This document shows positions 53,676 through 63,800 of a stretch of 64,000 nucleotides of DNA, piece by piece. This DNA is from Lachnospiraceae bacterium (lineage in GTDB: Bacteria; Bacillota; Clostridia; Lachnospirales; Lachnospiraceae). Location: NCBI GenBank assembly GCA_024695145.1, contig JAILIS010000025.1:124001-188000 (forward strand), read 5' to 3'. Both the position numbers and the translations under genes were made by a program. A model generated the notes under the pieces. The model did not search any database, had not been told where the DNA came from, and saw only the letters and a list, made by a program, of their open reading frames with translations. The first letter of the stretch is position 1, and each line of letters opens with the position of its first letter.

Positions 53676-53975
53676 ATGACCAGTAAACAGCGAGCATATT
53701 TAAAAAGTATTTCAAGCACATATGAGAGTATATTTCAGATAGGGAAGGAGAGTATCACCCCTGAGCTTTGTGAAGCCATAAGACAGGCTCTTGAAGCCAG
53801 AGAGCTTATAAAAATCAGCGTTCTTAAGAACTGTGCCGATGATCCGAAAGATGTTTCTCAGCTTATTGCGGAAAGAACAGGCTCGGAAGTGGTTCATGTA
53901 ATAGGCAGGAAGATAGTGCTTTACAGGCAAAATCCCAAAAAGGAAGACAGAAAGATAGAACTTCCGGTTAAATGA
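53676..53975 (+). CDS. yhbY: YhbY-type CRM-domain RNA-binding protein
   Basis: This 99-residue single-domain protein matches the CRM fold: MTSKQRAYLKSISSTYESIF, IGKESITPELCEAIRQALE and GRKIVLYRQN. YhbY associates with pre-50S particles. It lies 19 bases after obg and four bases before nadD, an order common in Bacillota. Confidence 0.92.
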   Translation: MTSKQRAYLKSISSTYESIFQIGKESITPELCEAIRQALEARELIKISVLKNCADDPKDVSQLIAERTGSEVVHVIGRKIVLYRQNPKKEDRKIELPVK

Positions 53976-53979
53976 CAGT

Positions 53980-54603
53980 ATGGAAAAGAACAGTATCTTA
54001 AAGAAGATCGGAATACTCGGAGGTACATTCAATCCGATACATATCGGACATCTTATACTTGCGCAGAACGCCCTGGAACACTGCGGTCTCGACAAAGTTC
54101 TGATCATGCCTTCAGGCTGTTCATATCTTAAAGATCCTAAGAACATTGCGGATAAAGACCACCGTCTGGCCATGGTAAGGCTTGCGACAGAAGATAACGA
54201 CAGTTTTTGTGTATCGACCATCGAAACCGAGCGTGAAGGTAATTCCTATACGTGTGATACACTGAAGATACTCGTCGGGGACAACCCGGACACACAGTAT
54301 TACTATATTATAGGCGAGGATATTCTTTTTACGATTGATAAATGGAAAGATCCGGAAGGGATCTTCTCGAGATGTACGATAGTATGTGCGCAAAGAGAAA
54401 ATCAGCCCGATGACGGATTAAAAGACCGGATCAGACATCTGGAAAATGAGTATAATGCGAAGGTGATCTTAATGGATGTCCCGGAGATAGCCGTTTCGTC
54501 CTCAATGATAAGAAAGCTCATTTCAGAAGGAAAAAGCTGCCGGTATTATCTGGATGAAAAAGTCATGAACTATATCAAAGAGAATCATCTGTATGAAGTA
54601 TAA
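53980..54603 (+). CDS. nadD: Nicotinate-nucleotide adenylyltransferase
   Basis: This 207-residue enzyme makes deamido-NAD from nicotinate mononucleotide and ATP. The nucleotide-binding motif is GILGGTFNPIHIGHL, with the HxGH pair. The C-terminal signature is VSSSMIRKLISEG (ISSTxIR type). Length is normal. Its 3-prime end overlaps yqeK by 11 bases. Confidence 0.94.
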   Translation: MEKNSILKKIGILGGTFNPIHIGHLILAQNALEHCGLDKVLIMPSGCSYLKDPKNIADKDHRLAMVRLATEDNDSFCVSTIETEREGNSYTCDTLKILVGDNPDTQYYYIIGEDILFTIDKWKDPEGIFSRCTIVCAQRENQPDDGLKDRIRHLENEYNAKVILMDVPEIAVSSSMIRKLISEGKSCRYYLDEKVMNYIKENHLYEV

Positions 54604-55204
54604 AATGGGAACAATATCAATAGACGAAAACTATGACAGATGTCGAAAAATGCTTAAAGACAGCCTCAGCCACAAGAGGTACATGCACTCCATCGGTGTA
54701 AGTGATACAGCGGCATGTCTTGCCATGAGGTACGGCTATGACATGGAAAAAGCCCGTCTGGCGGGTCTTCTTCATGATTGTGCAAAGGCTCTTGGCACGG
54801 ACGAACTGATCAGAACGGTCAGGGAGGCAAAGATAGAAACATCTCCGATCGAAGAAGAGAATCCTGAATTGCTGCATGCCAAAGCGGGAAGCGTCATAGC
54901 GTCGAAAAGATATGAAGTTGACGATCAGGAGATCATCGGTGCGATCTTTTATCATACGACCGGAAGACCTGAAATGACATGGCTTGAGAAGATAATATTC
55001 CTGGCAGATTATATAGAACCGAACAGAGTGGATATTCCGGAGCTAGAAAAGATCAGGAAACAGGCATTTACAGAAATGAATGAGGCGGTGGCGATGTGTT
55101 GCCGCAATTCGATCGAACATTTGAAGAGAAATTCAAGGATGATCGACCGTATAACGATCGATACGTATGAATATTACAGGGAAAACAGCAACTATAATGA
55201 ATAA
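54593..55204 (+). CDS. yqeK: YqeK HD-domain symmetrical dinucleoside tetraphosphatase
   Basis: This 203-residue HD hydrolase has the metal motif LLHDCAKAL around residue 58, preceded by MHSIGVSDTAACLAM and followed by IIGAIFYHTTGRPEM and IIFLADYIEPNR. YqeK enzymes split Ap4A into two ADP. The gene overlaps nadD, and rsfS follows after 32 bases, the usual Bacillota order. The start could be ATG 54593 or ATG 54605. Confidence 0.92.
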   Translation: MKYKMGTISIDENYDRCRKMLKDSLSHKRYMHSIGVSDTAACLAMRYGYDMEKARLAGLLHDCAKALGTDELIRTVREAKIETSPIEEENPELLHAKAGSVIASKRYEVDDQEIIGAIFYHTTGRPEMTWLEKIIFLADYIEPNRVDIPELEKIRKQAFTEMNEAVAMCCRNSIEHLKRNSRMIDRITIDTYEYYRENSNYNE

Positions 55205-55236
55205 CGGTACAAAACCGGGAACAGGAGATAATTCAA

Positions 55237-55593
55237 ATGGCTGTATCAGCTGAAGCGGAAAAGATTATAGAAACCGGAATAAAGGCACTGTCTGATAAGA
55301 AGGCAGAGGACATAAAGGTCATAGACATATCGGATATAAGCGTAATAGCAGATTCACTCGTTATTGCCAGCGGAAACAACGCAAGACAGATACAGGCAAT
55401 GAGTGATGAACTCGATGATAAACTTGAACATCAGGGGTTCAGGCATTATTGCATCGAAGGGTATGAGAACGCCAACTGGGTACTCATCGGTTGCGGAGAT
55501 GTGATATTCCACCTGTTCGATAAAGAAACCAGGGAGTTCTATGACCTGGAAAGACTGTACAGAGACGGCAGGATCATGGAAGTCGTCAGTTGA
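55237..55593 (+). CDS. rsfS: Ribosomal silencing factor RsfS
   Basis: This 118-residue protein binds L14 and blocks subunit joining in starved cells. ADSLVIASGNNARQIQAMSD, EGYENANWVLIGCGDVIFHL and FYDLERLY are family blocks. It ends the obg-nadD-yqeK cluster. Its last eight bases overlap lexA, which runs the other way. Confidence 0.94.
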   Translation: MAVSAEAEKIIETGIKALSDKKAEDIKVIDISDISVIADSLVIASGNNARQIQAMSDELDDKLEHQGFRHYCIEGYENANWVLIGCGDVIFHLFDKETREFYDLERLYRDGRIMEVVS

Positions 55594-56209
55594 AGAACCT
55601 GAAAACCCCGTATACACGCCCGAGTATCTGGACATTATCAACAATGATAGGTTCCATCGTATCATTCTCGGGCTGAAGTCTGTAATGCCCGTTCTCTTTA
55701 TAATAAGTCTTGACGGTAGCGCTGTCATCCAAAAGAGCGACAACTATATCACCGTTTCTGGCTGTATTGCAGCATTCGACAAAGATCCTGTCACCATCCA
55801 TGATCCCCGCATTGATCATACTCTCGCCCTTGACATCAAGTATAAAACTGTCGGCATTGGGTGCATATTCAACAGGAATGGGAAAGTAATCGGATATATT
55901 CTGCTGGGCGAGTATGGGCTGGCCTGCGGCAACCGTTCCAACAACCGGGATCTGGGCCATTTCACGCCTTGTCAGCTGGAATGTATCATCAACTATCTCG
56001 ATGCATCTGGGCTTGGCGGGATCTCTTCTGATATATCCGTTCTTCTCAAGCTTCTCAAGATGATTGAAAACACTGGAAGTTGAGCTTAATCCGACAGCAG
56101 TGCATATCTCTCTGACCGAAGGCGGATAACCCTTCTTCAGTATCACTTCTTTAAGATATTCAAGAATCTCCTGTTGCTTGGCTGAAATATTACCCTTTGC
56201 CATATACAC
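55586..56209 (-). CDS. lexA: SOS repressor LexA
   Basis: This 207-residue autocleaving repressor has an N-terminal winged helix (YPPSVREICTAVGLSSTSSV). The cleavage site is Ala95-Gly96 in VGTVAAGQP, with catalytic Ser130 in KGESMINAG and Lys167 in ATVKTYY. All key residues are present. Starts at 56209 or 56203 are both near the GGAGG site. It faces a LysM gene across a 267-base region with palindromes that contain LexA-like sites, as in the lexA-yneA arrangement of Bacillus. Confidence 0.96.
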   Translation of the reverse strand: MYMAKGNISAKQQEILEYLKEVILKKGYPPSVREICTAVGLSSTSSVFNHLEKLEKNGYIRRDPAKPRCIEIVDDTFQLTRREMAQIPVVGTVAAGQPILAQQNISDYFPIPVEYAPNADSFILDVKGESMINAGIMDGDRIFVECCNTARNGDIVVALLDDSATVKTYYKENGHYRLQPENDTMEPIIVDNVQILGRVYGVFRFFN

Positions 56210-56275
56210 ACCTCCAATAGTCTGTAGAATCTGATCAAGGCAGTTTTATCGTATCCCAAATGTTTTAACATGATA

Positions 56276-56304
56276 ATCATAACACAGTTGTTCGAACAAT
56301 GCAA
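56276..56304 (-). promoter_or_regulatory. lexA promoter with embedded palindrome
   Basis: On the minus strand TTGCAT (56299-56304), 17-base spacer, TATGAT (56276-56281). The spacer contains the perfect palindrome TTGTTCGAACAA (56288-56299), a likely autoregulatory operator. Confidence 0.65.
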
Positions 56305-56326
56305 ACATATTTTCGGAAAATATGTT
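56304..56326. promoter_or_regulatory. 23-base inverted repeat between lexA and the LysM gene
   Basis: AACATATTTTC (56304-56314) and GAAAATATGTT (56316-56326) are exact complements around one central G. The element lies between the two divergent promoters and may be a regulator site. Confidence 0.5.
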
Positions 56327-56347
56327 CGAAAAAATGACAAAAATGTA

Positions 56348-56399
56348 TTGACATTCGAAAAGATGTTCGATATAATTCGAACATACAGAACATTTGTTT
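56348..56399 (+). promoter_or_regulatory. Consensus promoter of the LysM gene with overlapping LexA-type sites
   Basis: TTGACA (56348-56353), 17-base spacer and TATAAT (56371-56376) match consensus perfectly. The -10 box sits in the middle of an 8-bp inverted repeat, ATGTTCGA-TATAAT-TCGAACAT (56363-56384). GAACATTTGTTT (56388-56399) fits the Gram-positive LexA pattern GAACN4GTTY just past the predicted start. LexA binding would block polymerase. Confidence 0.75.
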
Positions 56400-56476
56400 G
56401 ATGGTGAAGCGATAATTGACGGATGGGATTACCGGCTGTTAGCCGAAGTGAATTGTTGTGATCCGGAGGTAATGGT

Positions 56477-56860
56477 ATGAAATCAGCTTATTACGGGAAT
56501 TACAGTTACATGACAAGAGTGGAGGAGAGCAGATCCAGAAGACTGGCAAGAGTCAGACAGGTAAAGCGCCAGAAGCTTTTCCTGATAATAGGACTTCTTA
56601 TTACCATATTACTTTGTCTGTTTTTCTCGATTAAGGCATTTGCCGGCACGAAAGAGCGCACATCCGGTCAGGATAAACAGTTTACAAGTGTCATGATCTA
56701 CTGTGGGGACAGCGTGGAATCACTGGCATCGGATTATTATGACGTGCATTATTCTTCTGAAGACAGTCTCGCTAAAGAGATCAGAAGCATTAATCATTTG
56801 GGTTCAGATGATAGACTGATACCGGGTAACTATATAATCATTCCGTATTACAGGCAGTAG
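56477..56860 (+). CDS. YneA-like LysM cell-division inhibitor candidate
   Basis: This 127-residue protein has a basic cytoplasmic N-terminus (RSRRLARVRQVKRQK) and one membrane helix at about 35-54 (LFLIIGLLITILLCLFFSIK). An external LysM-like domain (about 72-125) ends NHLGSDDRLIPGNYIIIPYY. This is the plan of Bacillus YneA, the SOS-induced division inhibitor encoded opposite lexA. The divergent position and LexA-type promoter sites support the same role. Sequence identity is too low to name it with certainty. GGAGG lies upstream of the ATG. Confidence 0.8.
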   Translation: MKSAYYGNYSYMTRVEESRSRRLARVRQVKRQKLFLIIGLLITILLCLFFSIKAFAGTKERTSGQDKQFTSVMIYCGDSVESLASDYYDVHYSSEDSLAKEIRSINHLGSDDRLIPGNYIIIPYYRQ

Positions 56861-56876
56861 ATCCGAAGAAATATCT

Positions 56877-57929
56877 TCAGTCATTTTCACGGAGTTTCAC
56901 GGCCGATGCAGCCATACGTCTTCTGTCATCTTCGAGAGCGGCATAGTGTTTTTTGGTTGTATTGACATCTGAATGGCCCAGTACATCTGCTACCAGGTAG
57001 ATATCCCCGGTTTCACGATACAGGCTGGTGCCGTAGGTGCTTCTCAGCTTATGAGGCGTTATTTTCTTTAATGAAGTCACCGCTGATGCATATTTTTTCA
57101 CCAATTTTTCCACAGCCCGGACTGACAGGCGTTTATTCTGAATAGACAGAAACAGTGCATCCTCGTGTCCGCTTTCGGGTATTATGGCGTTACGCTGACG
57201 AAGGTATTCTTTTAGTGCCGTTTCTACTTCATCTCCGAAATACACTACCGCTTCGTATCCGCCCTTGCGACGTATCAGTATTCCGTTATTCTTGAAGTCA
57301 ACATCTTTTATATCGAGGCCTACACATTCACTCACACGTATACCTGTTCCGAGAAGGAGAGTGATCAGGGCAAGATCGCGAACCTTTGTCTTTTCATGAA
57401 AAGACTGTTGTTTACTTGTCATTTTATCTCCGTTCTCGACATGATCGAGCAGCAGGGCAACCTCATCGGGATCAAGTCTTATGATCTCTTTTTTATGAAG
57501 TTTCGGCATGGATACAAGAGCAGCGGGATTCTTTTCTATTATCTCCGAATTAAAGAAGAATTTATAGAAGCTTCTGAGAGAGGCGAGTTTACGCTGTTTT
57601 CCCCGCTCTTCATTGGTAATCTGCGTATCACCTTTTTCGTAATATGACAGATAATCCAGATATTCGGTAATATCGAGAGCTTTAACTTCATCGAGCCATT
57701 CAACCTCATATTCGGTTATATCCGTATTTTTGAATCTGGGATGATTTTCGTGAAGATATTCAAAGAACATACGAAGATCATATGCGTATGCCAGACGGGT
57801 CCTCGTTGATGTAGTATCCTTTATCCCGAGAAAGAATTCTCTGCAAAAGTGCGGGAGAGTTTGCATTAGATCACGCAGTTTTAAAGTGTTCTCCGCATTC
57901 TTTTTGTCATGATAGTTCATGTTTGCCAT
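56877..57929 (-). CDS. Tyrosine recombinase, XerC/XerD-like
   Basis: This 350-residue integrase-family enzyme has an N-terminal SAM-like core-binding domain (about 30-150). The catalytic domain has Arg in GTGIRVSECVGL, His-Arg in HKLRSTYG, His in LGHSDVNTT and the nucleophile Tyr in KKHYAALE. All catalytic residues are present. Its start overlaps ttcA by 23 bases and it lies among housekeeping genes with no transposase, excisionase or att repeats visible. A chromosome-dimer resolution or house recombinase role is therefore more likely than a mobile element. The 350 residues exceed the usual 300 for XerC/D. Confidence 0.88.
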   Translation of the reverse strand: MANMNYHDKKNAENTLKLRDLMQTLPHFCREFFLGIKDTTSTRTRLAYAYDLRMFFEYLHENHPRFKNTDITEYEVEWLDEVKALDITEYLDYLSYYEKGDTQITNEERGKQRKLASLRSFYKFFFNSEIIEKNPAALVSMPKLHKKEIIRLDPDEVALLLDHVENGDKMTSKQQSFHEKTKVRDLALITLLLGTGIRVSECVGLDIKDVDFKNNGILIRRKGGYEAVVYFGDEVETALKEYLRQRNAIIPESGHEDALFLSIQNKRLSVRAVEKLVKKYASAVTSLKKITPHKLRSTYGTSLYRETGDIYLVADVLGHSDVNTTKKHYAALEDDRRRMAASAVKLREND

Positions 57930-58641
57930 TATTCCACCCCTTTATATCGCTTCCCTCAATAGCTTTGAACATTCTGTCTTTTACTCCGGGTGTCTCCCGG
58001 TTTATATCTTTCAGAATGTTTTTTACATACTCCCTTTTTGTAAATCCGTCTACCGGACACTTTGATTTTACCACAGGAAGATTCATCCTGTTGGAAAAAC
58101 CTATGACATCCGCCTCATCAATATACAGAAGCGGCCGTATTACTGTGATCCCTGTTCTGTCAAGATATGTGACGGGACTGAATGTGTGAAACCGTCCTTC
58201 GTATATCAGTGACATGAGCAGCGTTTCCACGACATCATCCTTATGATGGCCGTATGCGACTTTGTTTATACCAGACTTTACAAGATGTTCGTTCAGTGAA
58301 CCTTTTCTCATCTTGGCGCAAAGACTGCACGGATTGCTTTCTTTTCTTATATTGAACACGATATCGTAGATATCGGTCTTTATAACGGTATAAGGGACAT
58401 CAAGTTCTTTGCAGAGCGTTTCTATACCAGACATTTCGGAAGATGCATATCCGAGATCTACCGTGACGGCACAAAGTTCAAACTGTTTCGGATAGAATCT
58501 GCGCAGGTGGGAGAGCGCATACAACAGTGTAAGCGAGTCTTTGCCGCCGGATATCCCGACCGCTATGCGGTCACCTTCTTCTATCAGATTGTATTCATCT
58601 ACAGCCTTTCGTGTCAGACTCAGTAATCTCTTCAGCTCCAT
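57907..58641 (-). CDS. ttcA: tRNA 2-thiocytidine synthetase TtcA-like
   Basis: This 244-residue enzyme adds sulfur to C32 of tRNA. The ATP pyrophosphatase P-loop is VGISGGKDSLT. CSLCAKMRKG holds the paired cysteines that ligate the Fe-S cluster, and YGHHKDDVVETLL and PLLYIDEADV are TtcA-type blocks. The cysteine pair separates it from TilS. The start at 58641 is fixed by the conserved N-terminus, yet there is no ribosome binding site and the predicted transcription start falls at the ATG. It overlaps the recombinase gene. Confidence 0.88.
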   Translation of the reverse strand: MELKRLLSLTRKAVDEYNLIEEGDRIAVGISGGKDSLTLLYALSHLRRFYPKQFELCAVTVDLGYASSEMSGIETLCKELDVPYTVIKTDIYDIVFNIRKESNPCSLCAKMRKGSLNEHLVKSGINKVAYGHHKDDVVETLLMSLIYEGRFHTFSPVTYLDRTGITVIRPLLYIDEADVIGFSNRMNLPVVKSKCPVDGFTKREYVKNILKDINRETPGVKDRMFKAIEGSDIKGWNNGKHELS

Positions 58642-58648
58642 ATTGTCG

Positions 58649-58678
58649 ATTATAGACCATTTTTCACCCGTCTTTCAA
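58649..58678 (-). promoter_or_regulatory. ttcA promoter predicting a leaderless transcript
   Basis: On the minus strand TTGAAA (58673-58678), 18-base spacer, TATAAT (58649-58654). The -10 ends seven bases before the ttcA ATG (58641), so transcription should start at or within a base or two of the ATG. Confidence 0.65.
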
Positions 58679-58711
58679 TAAATTTCAAGTGTTTTTTTGC
58701 ATGGAATGGGG

Positions 58712-58717
58712 TATAAT
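58712..58717 (+). promoter_or_regulatory. -10 box candidate for the HD-GYP gene
   Basis: TATAAT lies 44 bases before the ATG at 58762. The -35 region (GTGTTT) is poor, so an activator may be needed. Confidence 0.35.
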
Positions 58718-58761
58718 ATTAATGTTTGCTCCATGGCATTTTCGGAGGGTGAGTCGCAAAG

Positions 58762-60894
58762 ATGAAACTCGAAAAAATATATAAGGACAGGACCCGCTCC
58801 ATATCTATCATCGCCTGTACCGCTGCTAATGTTATTCTTTCATATATTGCTTACTGTTTCGGATTATCATTGTATCTCGATACGGTAGGAACTGTGTTCA
58901 TTTCCGCTTCCGGCGGATTGTTTCCCGGTATCGTCACCGCAGTTTTATCCAACGTTTTATGTTCTTTGTATAACAATGATGCACTGTATTTTACGATCAT
59001 AAATGTCATGATCGCGATCATCACGGCATGGTATGTTCGTAAACACAAAGAGCCGAAACCGGCGGATATCACTGTTCTGATCGCTTCTCTGAGTCTTGTT
59101 TCCGCCATCTCAAGCGCTCTCATCCAGTGGAGTCTTTATGACGGTCCGCAGGATGCGATCATAGCGAACATGGTAAATACGACATCCATGGCGACCGGTG
59201 TATCCGGTTTTGCGGTTTTTCTGATCATCATGGTCGTGCTCAATCTTATAGACAAAGGCGTTTCCGTTGCGATATCAGCCGTATCATACCATTTTCTGCC
59301 GGAGAGGGTCCGTACGAAAATATATAATGCAGGCTGGAAACAGCGGCCGCTTTCCGATGAGACATTAAGATCATTTAAGGCAAGAAACAAAGATATAGGA
59401 TTTTCTTTACAGACACGTATATCTCTCATGTTTGCCGGTGTATCAATGATCCTTGTAATTGCCGTTGGAGGCATAGGGATCAGACTCTACTATAATACAG
59501 AGAAACAGTCCAACATTGAAAACGCTTTAAATGCCGCCAAATTCGCCGCGAATGTGATCGATGCGGACCGGGTGGAAGAATATATGCGTGAAGGCCTCGA
59601 TCTGCCCGATTACAGGGAGACACAGGAACTTCTGTTCAATATCAGACAGAGTGCGCCCGGTGTTGATTACTTGTATGTAGTCAAGATCGAAAGTTACGGA
59701 TGCAGATTTGTTTTCGACCTTCCCGATATTGAGGGCGGCGGTACGGAATACTCTCCGGGCGAGTTTGTTGAATTCGAAGATGCCTTCAAACCGTACCTGG
59801 CTGATCTTTTTGCGGGCAGACAGGTGGGCCCTATTGAAAGCGATGACACCTGGGGCTGGCTGATCACGATTTATTATCCTGTTAAGGACAGCTCCGGCAA
59901 GACGGCATGTTATGTCGGCGCCGATATTTCCATGAAGTATATGGCCGTTTATATAAGAAACTTTATCTGGAAGGTCGTTCTGATATTTGCGGGGTTCTTT
60001 GTTCTTATCATTTCATATGCGCTCTGGACCACCGGTGTATTCACTTATTATCCGATAACAAGTATGGCGGCCTGCGTGGATCATTTTGCAGTCTCCGGTG
60101 ATGATCAGAAAATGCTCGATAAAAATGTCAAGATGATACGTGATCTTGATATTAAAACAGGAGATGAAGTAGAAAAGCTGTATGTGGCACTGTGTAAACT
60201 GACGCTTGACCAATCGGAGCAGATGCGAAATGTCAGGCGGCTTTCCGATTCAACTGCCCAGATGCAGGATGGCCTTATCGTAACAATGGCAAACATGGTC
60301 GAGAGTCGTGACTCCGATACCGGGGCACATGTCCAGAAGACCTCCGCATACGTTAAGATCATAGTTGAAGGACTTGAGAAGAAGGGCTATTATGCCGAAA
60401 AGATCACGCCCAAGTTCAAATCAGACTGTGTCAGGTCAGCTCCGCTTCATGATGTGGGCAAGATCAACATACCCGACGGTGTCCTCAACAAGCCCGGAAA
60501 GCTTACCGACGAAGAGTATGAGATCATGAAGACTCATACTACGGCAGGTAAAGAGATAATGGAAAATGCCATTTCCACCATTCAGGGAGAGAACTATCTG
60601 AAGGAAGCAAGGAATATGGCAGCTTACCATCATGAACGATGGGACGGTAAAGGCTATCCGGAGGGACTTCACGGAGAGGTTATCCCTCTTTCCGCAAGGA
60701 TAATGGCTGTTGCGGATGTTTTTGATGCACTGTCTTCACCGCGTGTATATAAACCCGCGTTCCCGTTTGAAAAGGCTATTTCCATCATACAGGAGGGGGC
60801 GGGCACACAGTTCGATCCCAAATGCGTGGAAGTATTTATGGAAGCGCTTCCCGAAGTTAAAGTCATCCTGAAAAAATATAATGAAAATGTTTAA
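58762..60894 (+). CDS. Membrane sensor with HD-GYP cyclic-di-GMP phosphodiesterase domain
   Basis: This 710-residue protein has about five or six N-terminal membrane helices (about 13-180) that resemble ECF-transporter substrate-binding membrane modules (YLDTVGTVFISASGGLFPG). Another helix (about 218-242) leads into an extracellular Cache-like domain (about 245-395), and a helix at about 398-425 follows. The cytoplasmic HD-GYP domain has metal ligands in PLHDVGKINIPDGVLNKPGK and HHERWDGKGYPEGL. It should hydrolyse c-di-GMP in response to an external signal. It overlaps the next sensor gene by 14 bases, so the two are probably made together. Confidence 0.88.
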   Translation: MKLEKIYKDRTRSISIIACTAANVILSYIAYCFGLSLYLDTVGTVFISASGGLFPGIVTAVLSNVLCSLYNNDALYFTIINVMIAIITAWYVRKHKEPKPADITVLIASLSLVSAISSALIQWSLYDGPQDAIIANMVNTTSMATGVSGFAVFLIIMVVLNLIDKGVSVAISAVSYHFLPERVRTKIYNAGWKQRPLSDETLRSFKARNKDIGFSLQTRISLMFAGVSMILVIAVGGIGIRLYYNTEKQSNIENALNAAKFAANVIDADRVEEYMREGLDLPDYRETQELLFNIRQSAPGVDYLYVVKIESYGCRFVFDLPDIEGGGTEYSPGEFVEFEDAFKPYLADLFAGRQVGPIESDDTWGWLITIYYPVKDSSGKTACYVGADISMKYMAVYIRNFIWKVVLIFAGFFVLIISYALWTTGVFTYYPITSMAACVDHFAVSGDDQKMLDKNVKMIRDLDIKTGDEVEKLYVALCKLTLDQSEQMRNVRRLSDSTAQMQDGLIVTMANMVESRDSDTGAHVQKTSAYVKIIVEGLEKKGYYAEKITPKFKSDCVRSAPLHDVGKINIPDGVLNKPGKLTDEEYEIMKTHTTAGKEIMENAISTIQGENYLKEARNMAAYHHERWDGKGYPEGLHGEVIPLSARIMAVADVFDALSSPRVYKPAFPFEKAISIIQEGAGTQFDPKCVEVFMEALPEVKVILKKYNENV

Positions 60895-63800
60895 TGCAGA
60901 GCGTTTTAAAAAGTCAATACTGATAACGTGTTTTACGGCATTTGCCGTGACAGCGCGGGTTTATGCCGCCGATGATGATATGAAGGTCGGAGGAGGATAT
61001 GCCATAACCGGGCAGATCGTCCAGTCGGGTTATACCGCTCAGATATATGATGCAACTAGTGGTCTTCCGACTTCCGATGCAAATTACATCCTCGGAGCTT
61101 CTGACGGCCATATCTGGATAGGCGGATACAGCGGTATCTTCCGCTATGACGGGCAGTCTTTTGAAAGACTTGATACCGCAAAGGGACTGACGAGCGGCCG
61201 TGCTATATTTGAAGACAGCCGGGGAAGGATCTGGGTCGGAACAAATGATAACGGCGTAGTCATGATAGATGGAGAGGAAAGCGTACATTTCACTTATAAG
61301 GATGGGCTTCCCTCATCATCCATACGTGTATTTGCCGAGGACGGTAAAGGCAATGTATTCATCGGGACGACTGCCGGTGTTTGCTATGTCGATACCGGCA
61401 GTGCAATACATATTGTTTCGGATGAAGCCATTGATGAGGACCGTGTTCTGAAGCTTTGTTCGGATTCAACCGGAAGGGTATATGGGGCCACCAAAAACGG
61501 CATTGTATTTGCCATCGATGACTGCAAATTCTCGCATATATATACAAGTTCCGAACTTAAGATGGATCAGATCACGACCATCATGACCGATCCGAACAAG
61601 CCGGGATATCTGTATTTCGGTACCGACAGCAGCAAGCTCTATTACGGTACGTTCGGAAACAGTTCCCTTGCGATGAAGGAGATAGACGTTTCTCCGGTTG
61701 AGAATACGCATTGGATCAGTTATGACTGTAACAGAGTATGGGTAAGTTCAACGACGGTTATCGGATATATCGATGAGAACGATAAATTCAACACTCTGAC
61801 AAATATACCGATGGACAGTGCGATCGAGATGACCACTTCTGATTACCAGGGCAACATTTGGGCGGCATCATCCACACAGGGTGTTATGAAACTTGTCGAG
61901 AACAATTTTGTAGATATGTTCAGAGTGTCCGGTATTCCGGCCGAGGTCACTAATTCGACATGCATTCATAACGGCATGCTCTATGTCGGAACCGATTCCG
62001 GAATAAGGATCATAGATCCCGATAACAAACCCGTTGAAGATGAGCTTACCGCGGTGGTGGGCGATAATCGAATACGCTGTATCATGGAAGATGGAAACGA
62101 TAATCTGTGGATATCCACATACAAAGATGATGCCGGTCTTATATGCCAGGATCCTTCGGGTAAGATCATGCGATATGATACCACGAACGGCCTGCCGCAT
62201 AATGAGGTCAGATGTACTTATGAATGCAGTGACGGCAGTATTCTCGCGGCAACCAACGGCGGACTTGCCGTTATAAAGGATAAGAAGATAACAAGGACTG
62301 TGGGGCTTGATGAAGGTATCAAAAATACCGTACTGCTTACTGTCACCGAAGGTGATGACGGCACATATCTTGCCGGATCGGACGGTGACGGTATATATGT
62401 GATAGGGGAAGACTCTGTAACAAGGCTCGGACGTGATGACGGGCTGACAAGTGATGTTATCCTTCGTATCAAGAAGGATGAAAAAAGGGATCTTTACTGG
62501 ATAATCACATCAAACTCGATCGAATACATGAAGAACGGCAGGATCACTGATGTGATCTCTTTCCCTTACAACAACAATTATGATATATATTACGATAACA
62601 GCGATGATCTGTGGATACTGTCATCATATGGTATATACACGGTCAAAGCCGATGAGATGATAAATAATGATGTAAAGGATTACCGGCTCTATACTATCGC
62701 CAACGGAATGCCGTATTCCATCACATCGAACTCGTACAGTGCTCTTGATGATGAAGGTAATCTCTATGTTTCCGGAAGGGAAGGAGTGATACGTGTTAAT
62801 ATAGATCACTTCTTCAGGGAAAACTCCCAGATCCTTATGGGAGTGAACTCGGTATACTGTGATGATCTAAGGATACTTCCTGATGAGACGGGAACATATA
62901 TTATACCTGCAAGTGACGGCAGAATAAAGATCACGGCATCCGTAATGGATTACACCAATAACAATCCGATGACCAGACTTTATCTTGAAGGTGCGGGTGA
63001 TGACGGTATCACTTCCCAGCGCGGTGAAATGTCATCACTTGAATATACGGGACTTCCTTACGGCGATTATAAACTTCATATCCAGATCGTTTCGGATGAT
63101 CTGAGCCAGGTGCTGCTGGAAAATGTTTTTAATATCACAAAGAAGCCGCTTATCACGGAACTTTTGCTGACCAAGATACTTCTTGTGGCATTTCTGGTGC
63201 TTGCGGCAGGATTTATCGTATGGCGTGTAATGAAGACCACGGTTATCAGAAAGCAGTACGATGAGATAAAGGTCGCAAGGGATGAAGCAGAACGGGCAAA
63301 TACCGCCAAATCGCGATTTCTTGCCAATATGTCCCATGAGATCCGCACGCCCATCAATACGATAATGGGTATGGATGATATGATACTTCGTGAGGATGCA
63401 TCCGGTGTGCCCAAAAACTATTTCATGTCAATGATCAACTATGCTCTTGACATCAGGAATGCATCCGAAACACTGCTCGGCCTTATAAATGATCTTCTCG
63501 ATATTTCCAAGATCGAATCCGGTAAGATGCATCTTGTCGAACATGATTATGACACACAGGAACTCCTGCGATCGATCGTATCCATGATAAGAGTCAGGAG
63601 TACCGAAAAGGAGCTTACGTTTGATGTGGTGGTTGATGAGATACTGCCGAAATACCTGTACGGAGATGACGGAAAGATCAAACAGATCATTCTCAACCTT
63701 CTGACAAATGCCGTCAAATACACGAAGGTAGGCGGATTTGTACTGAGCGTATCGATGGATTCAAGGGAAGATGAGTTCTGCGACCTGCGATTTTCCGTAA

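Noticed and set aside
56877..57929. Integrase marking a mobile element
   Set aside because: The neighbours are housekeeping genes on both sides, the gene overlaps ttcA, and no excisionase, att repeats or cargo genes are seen.
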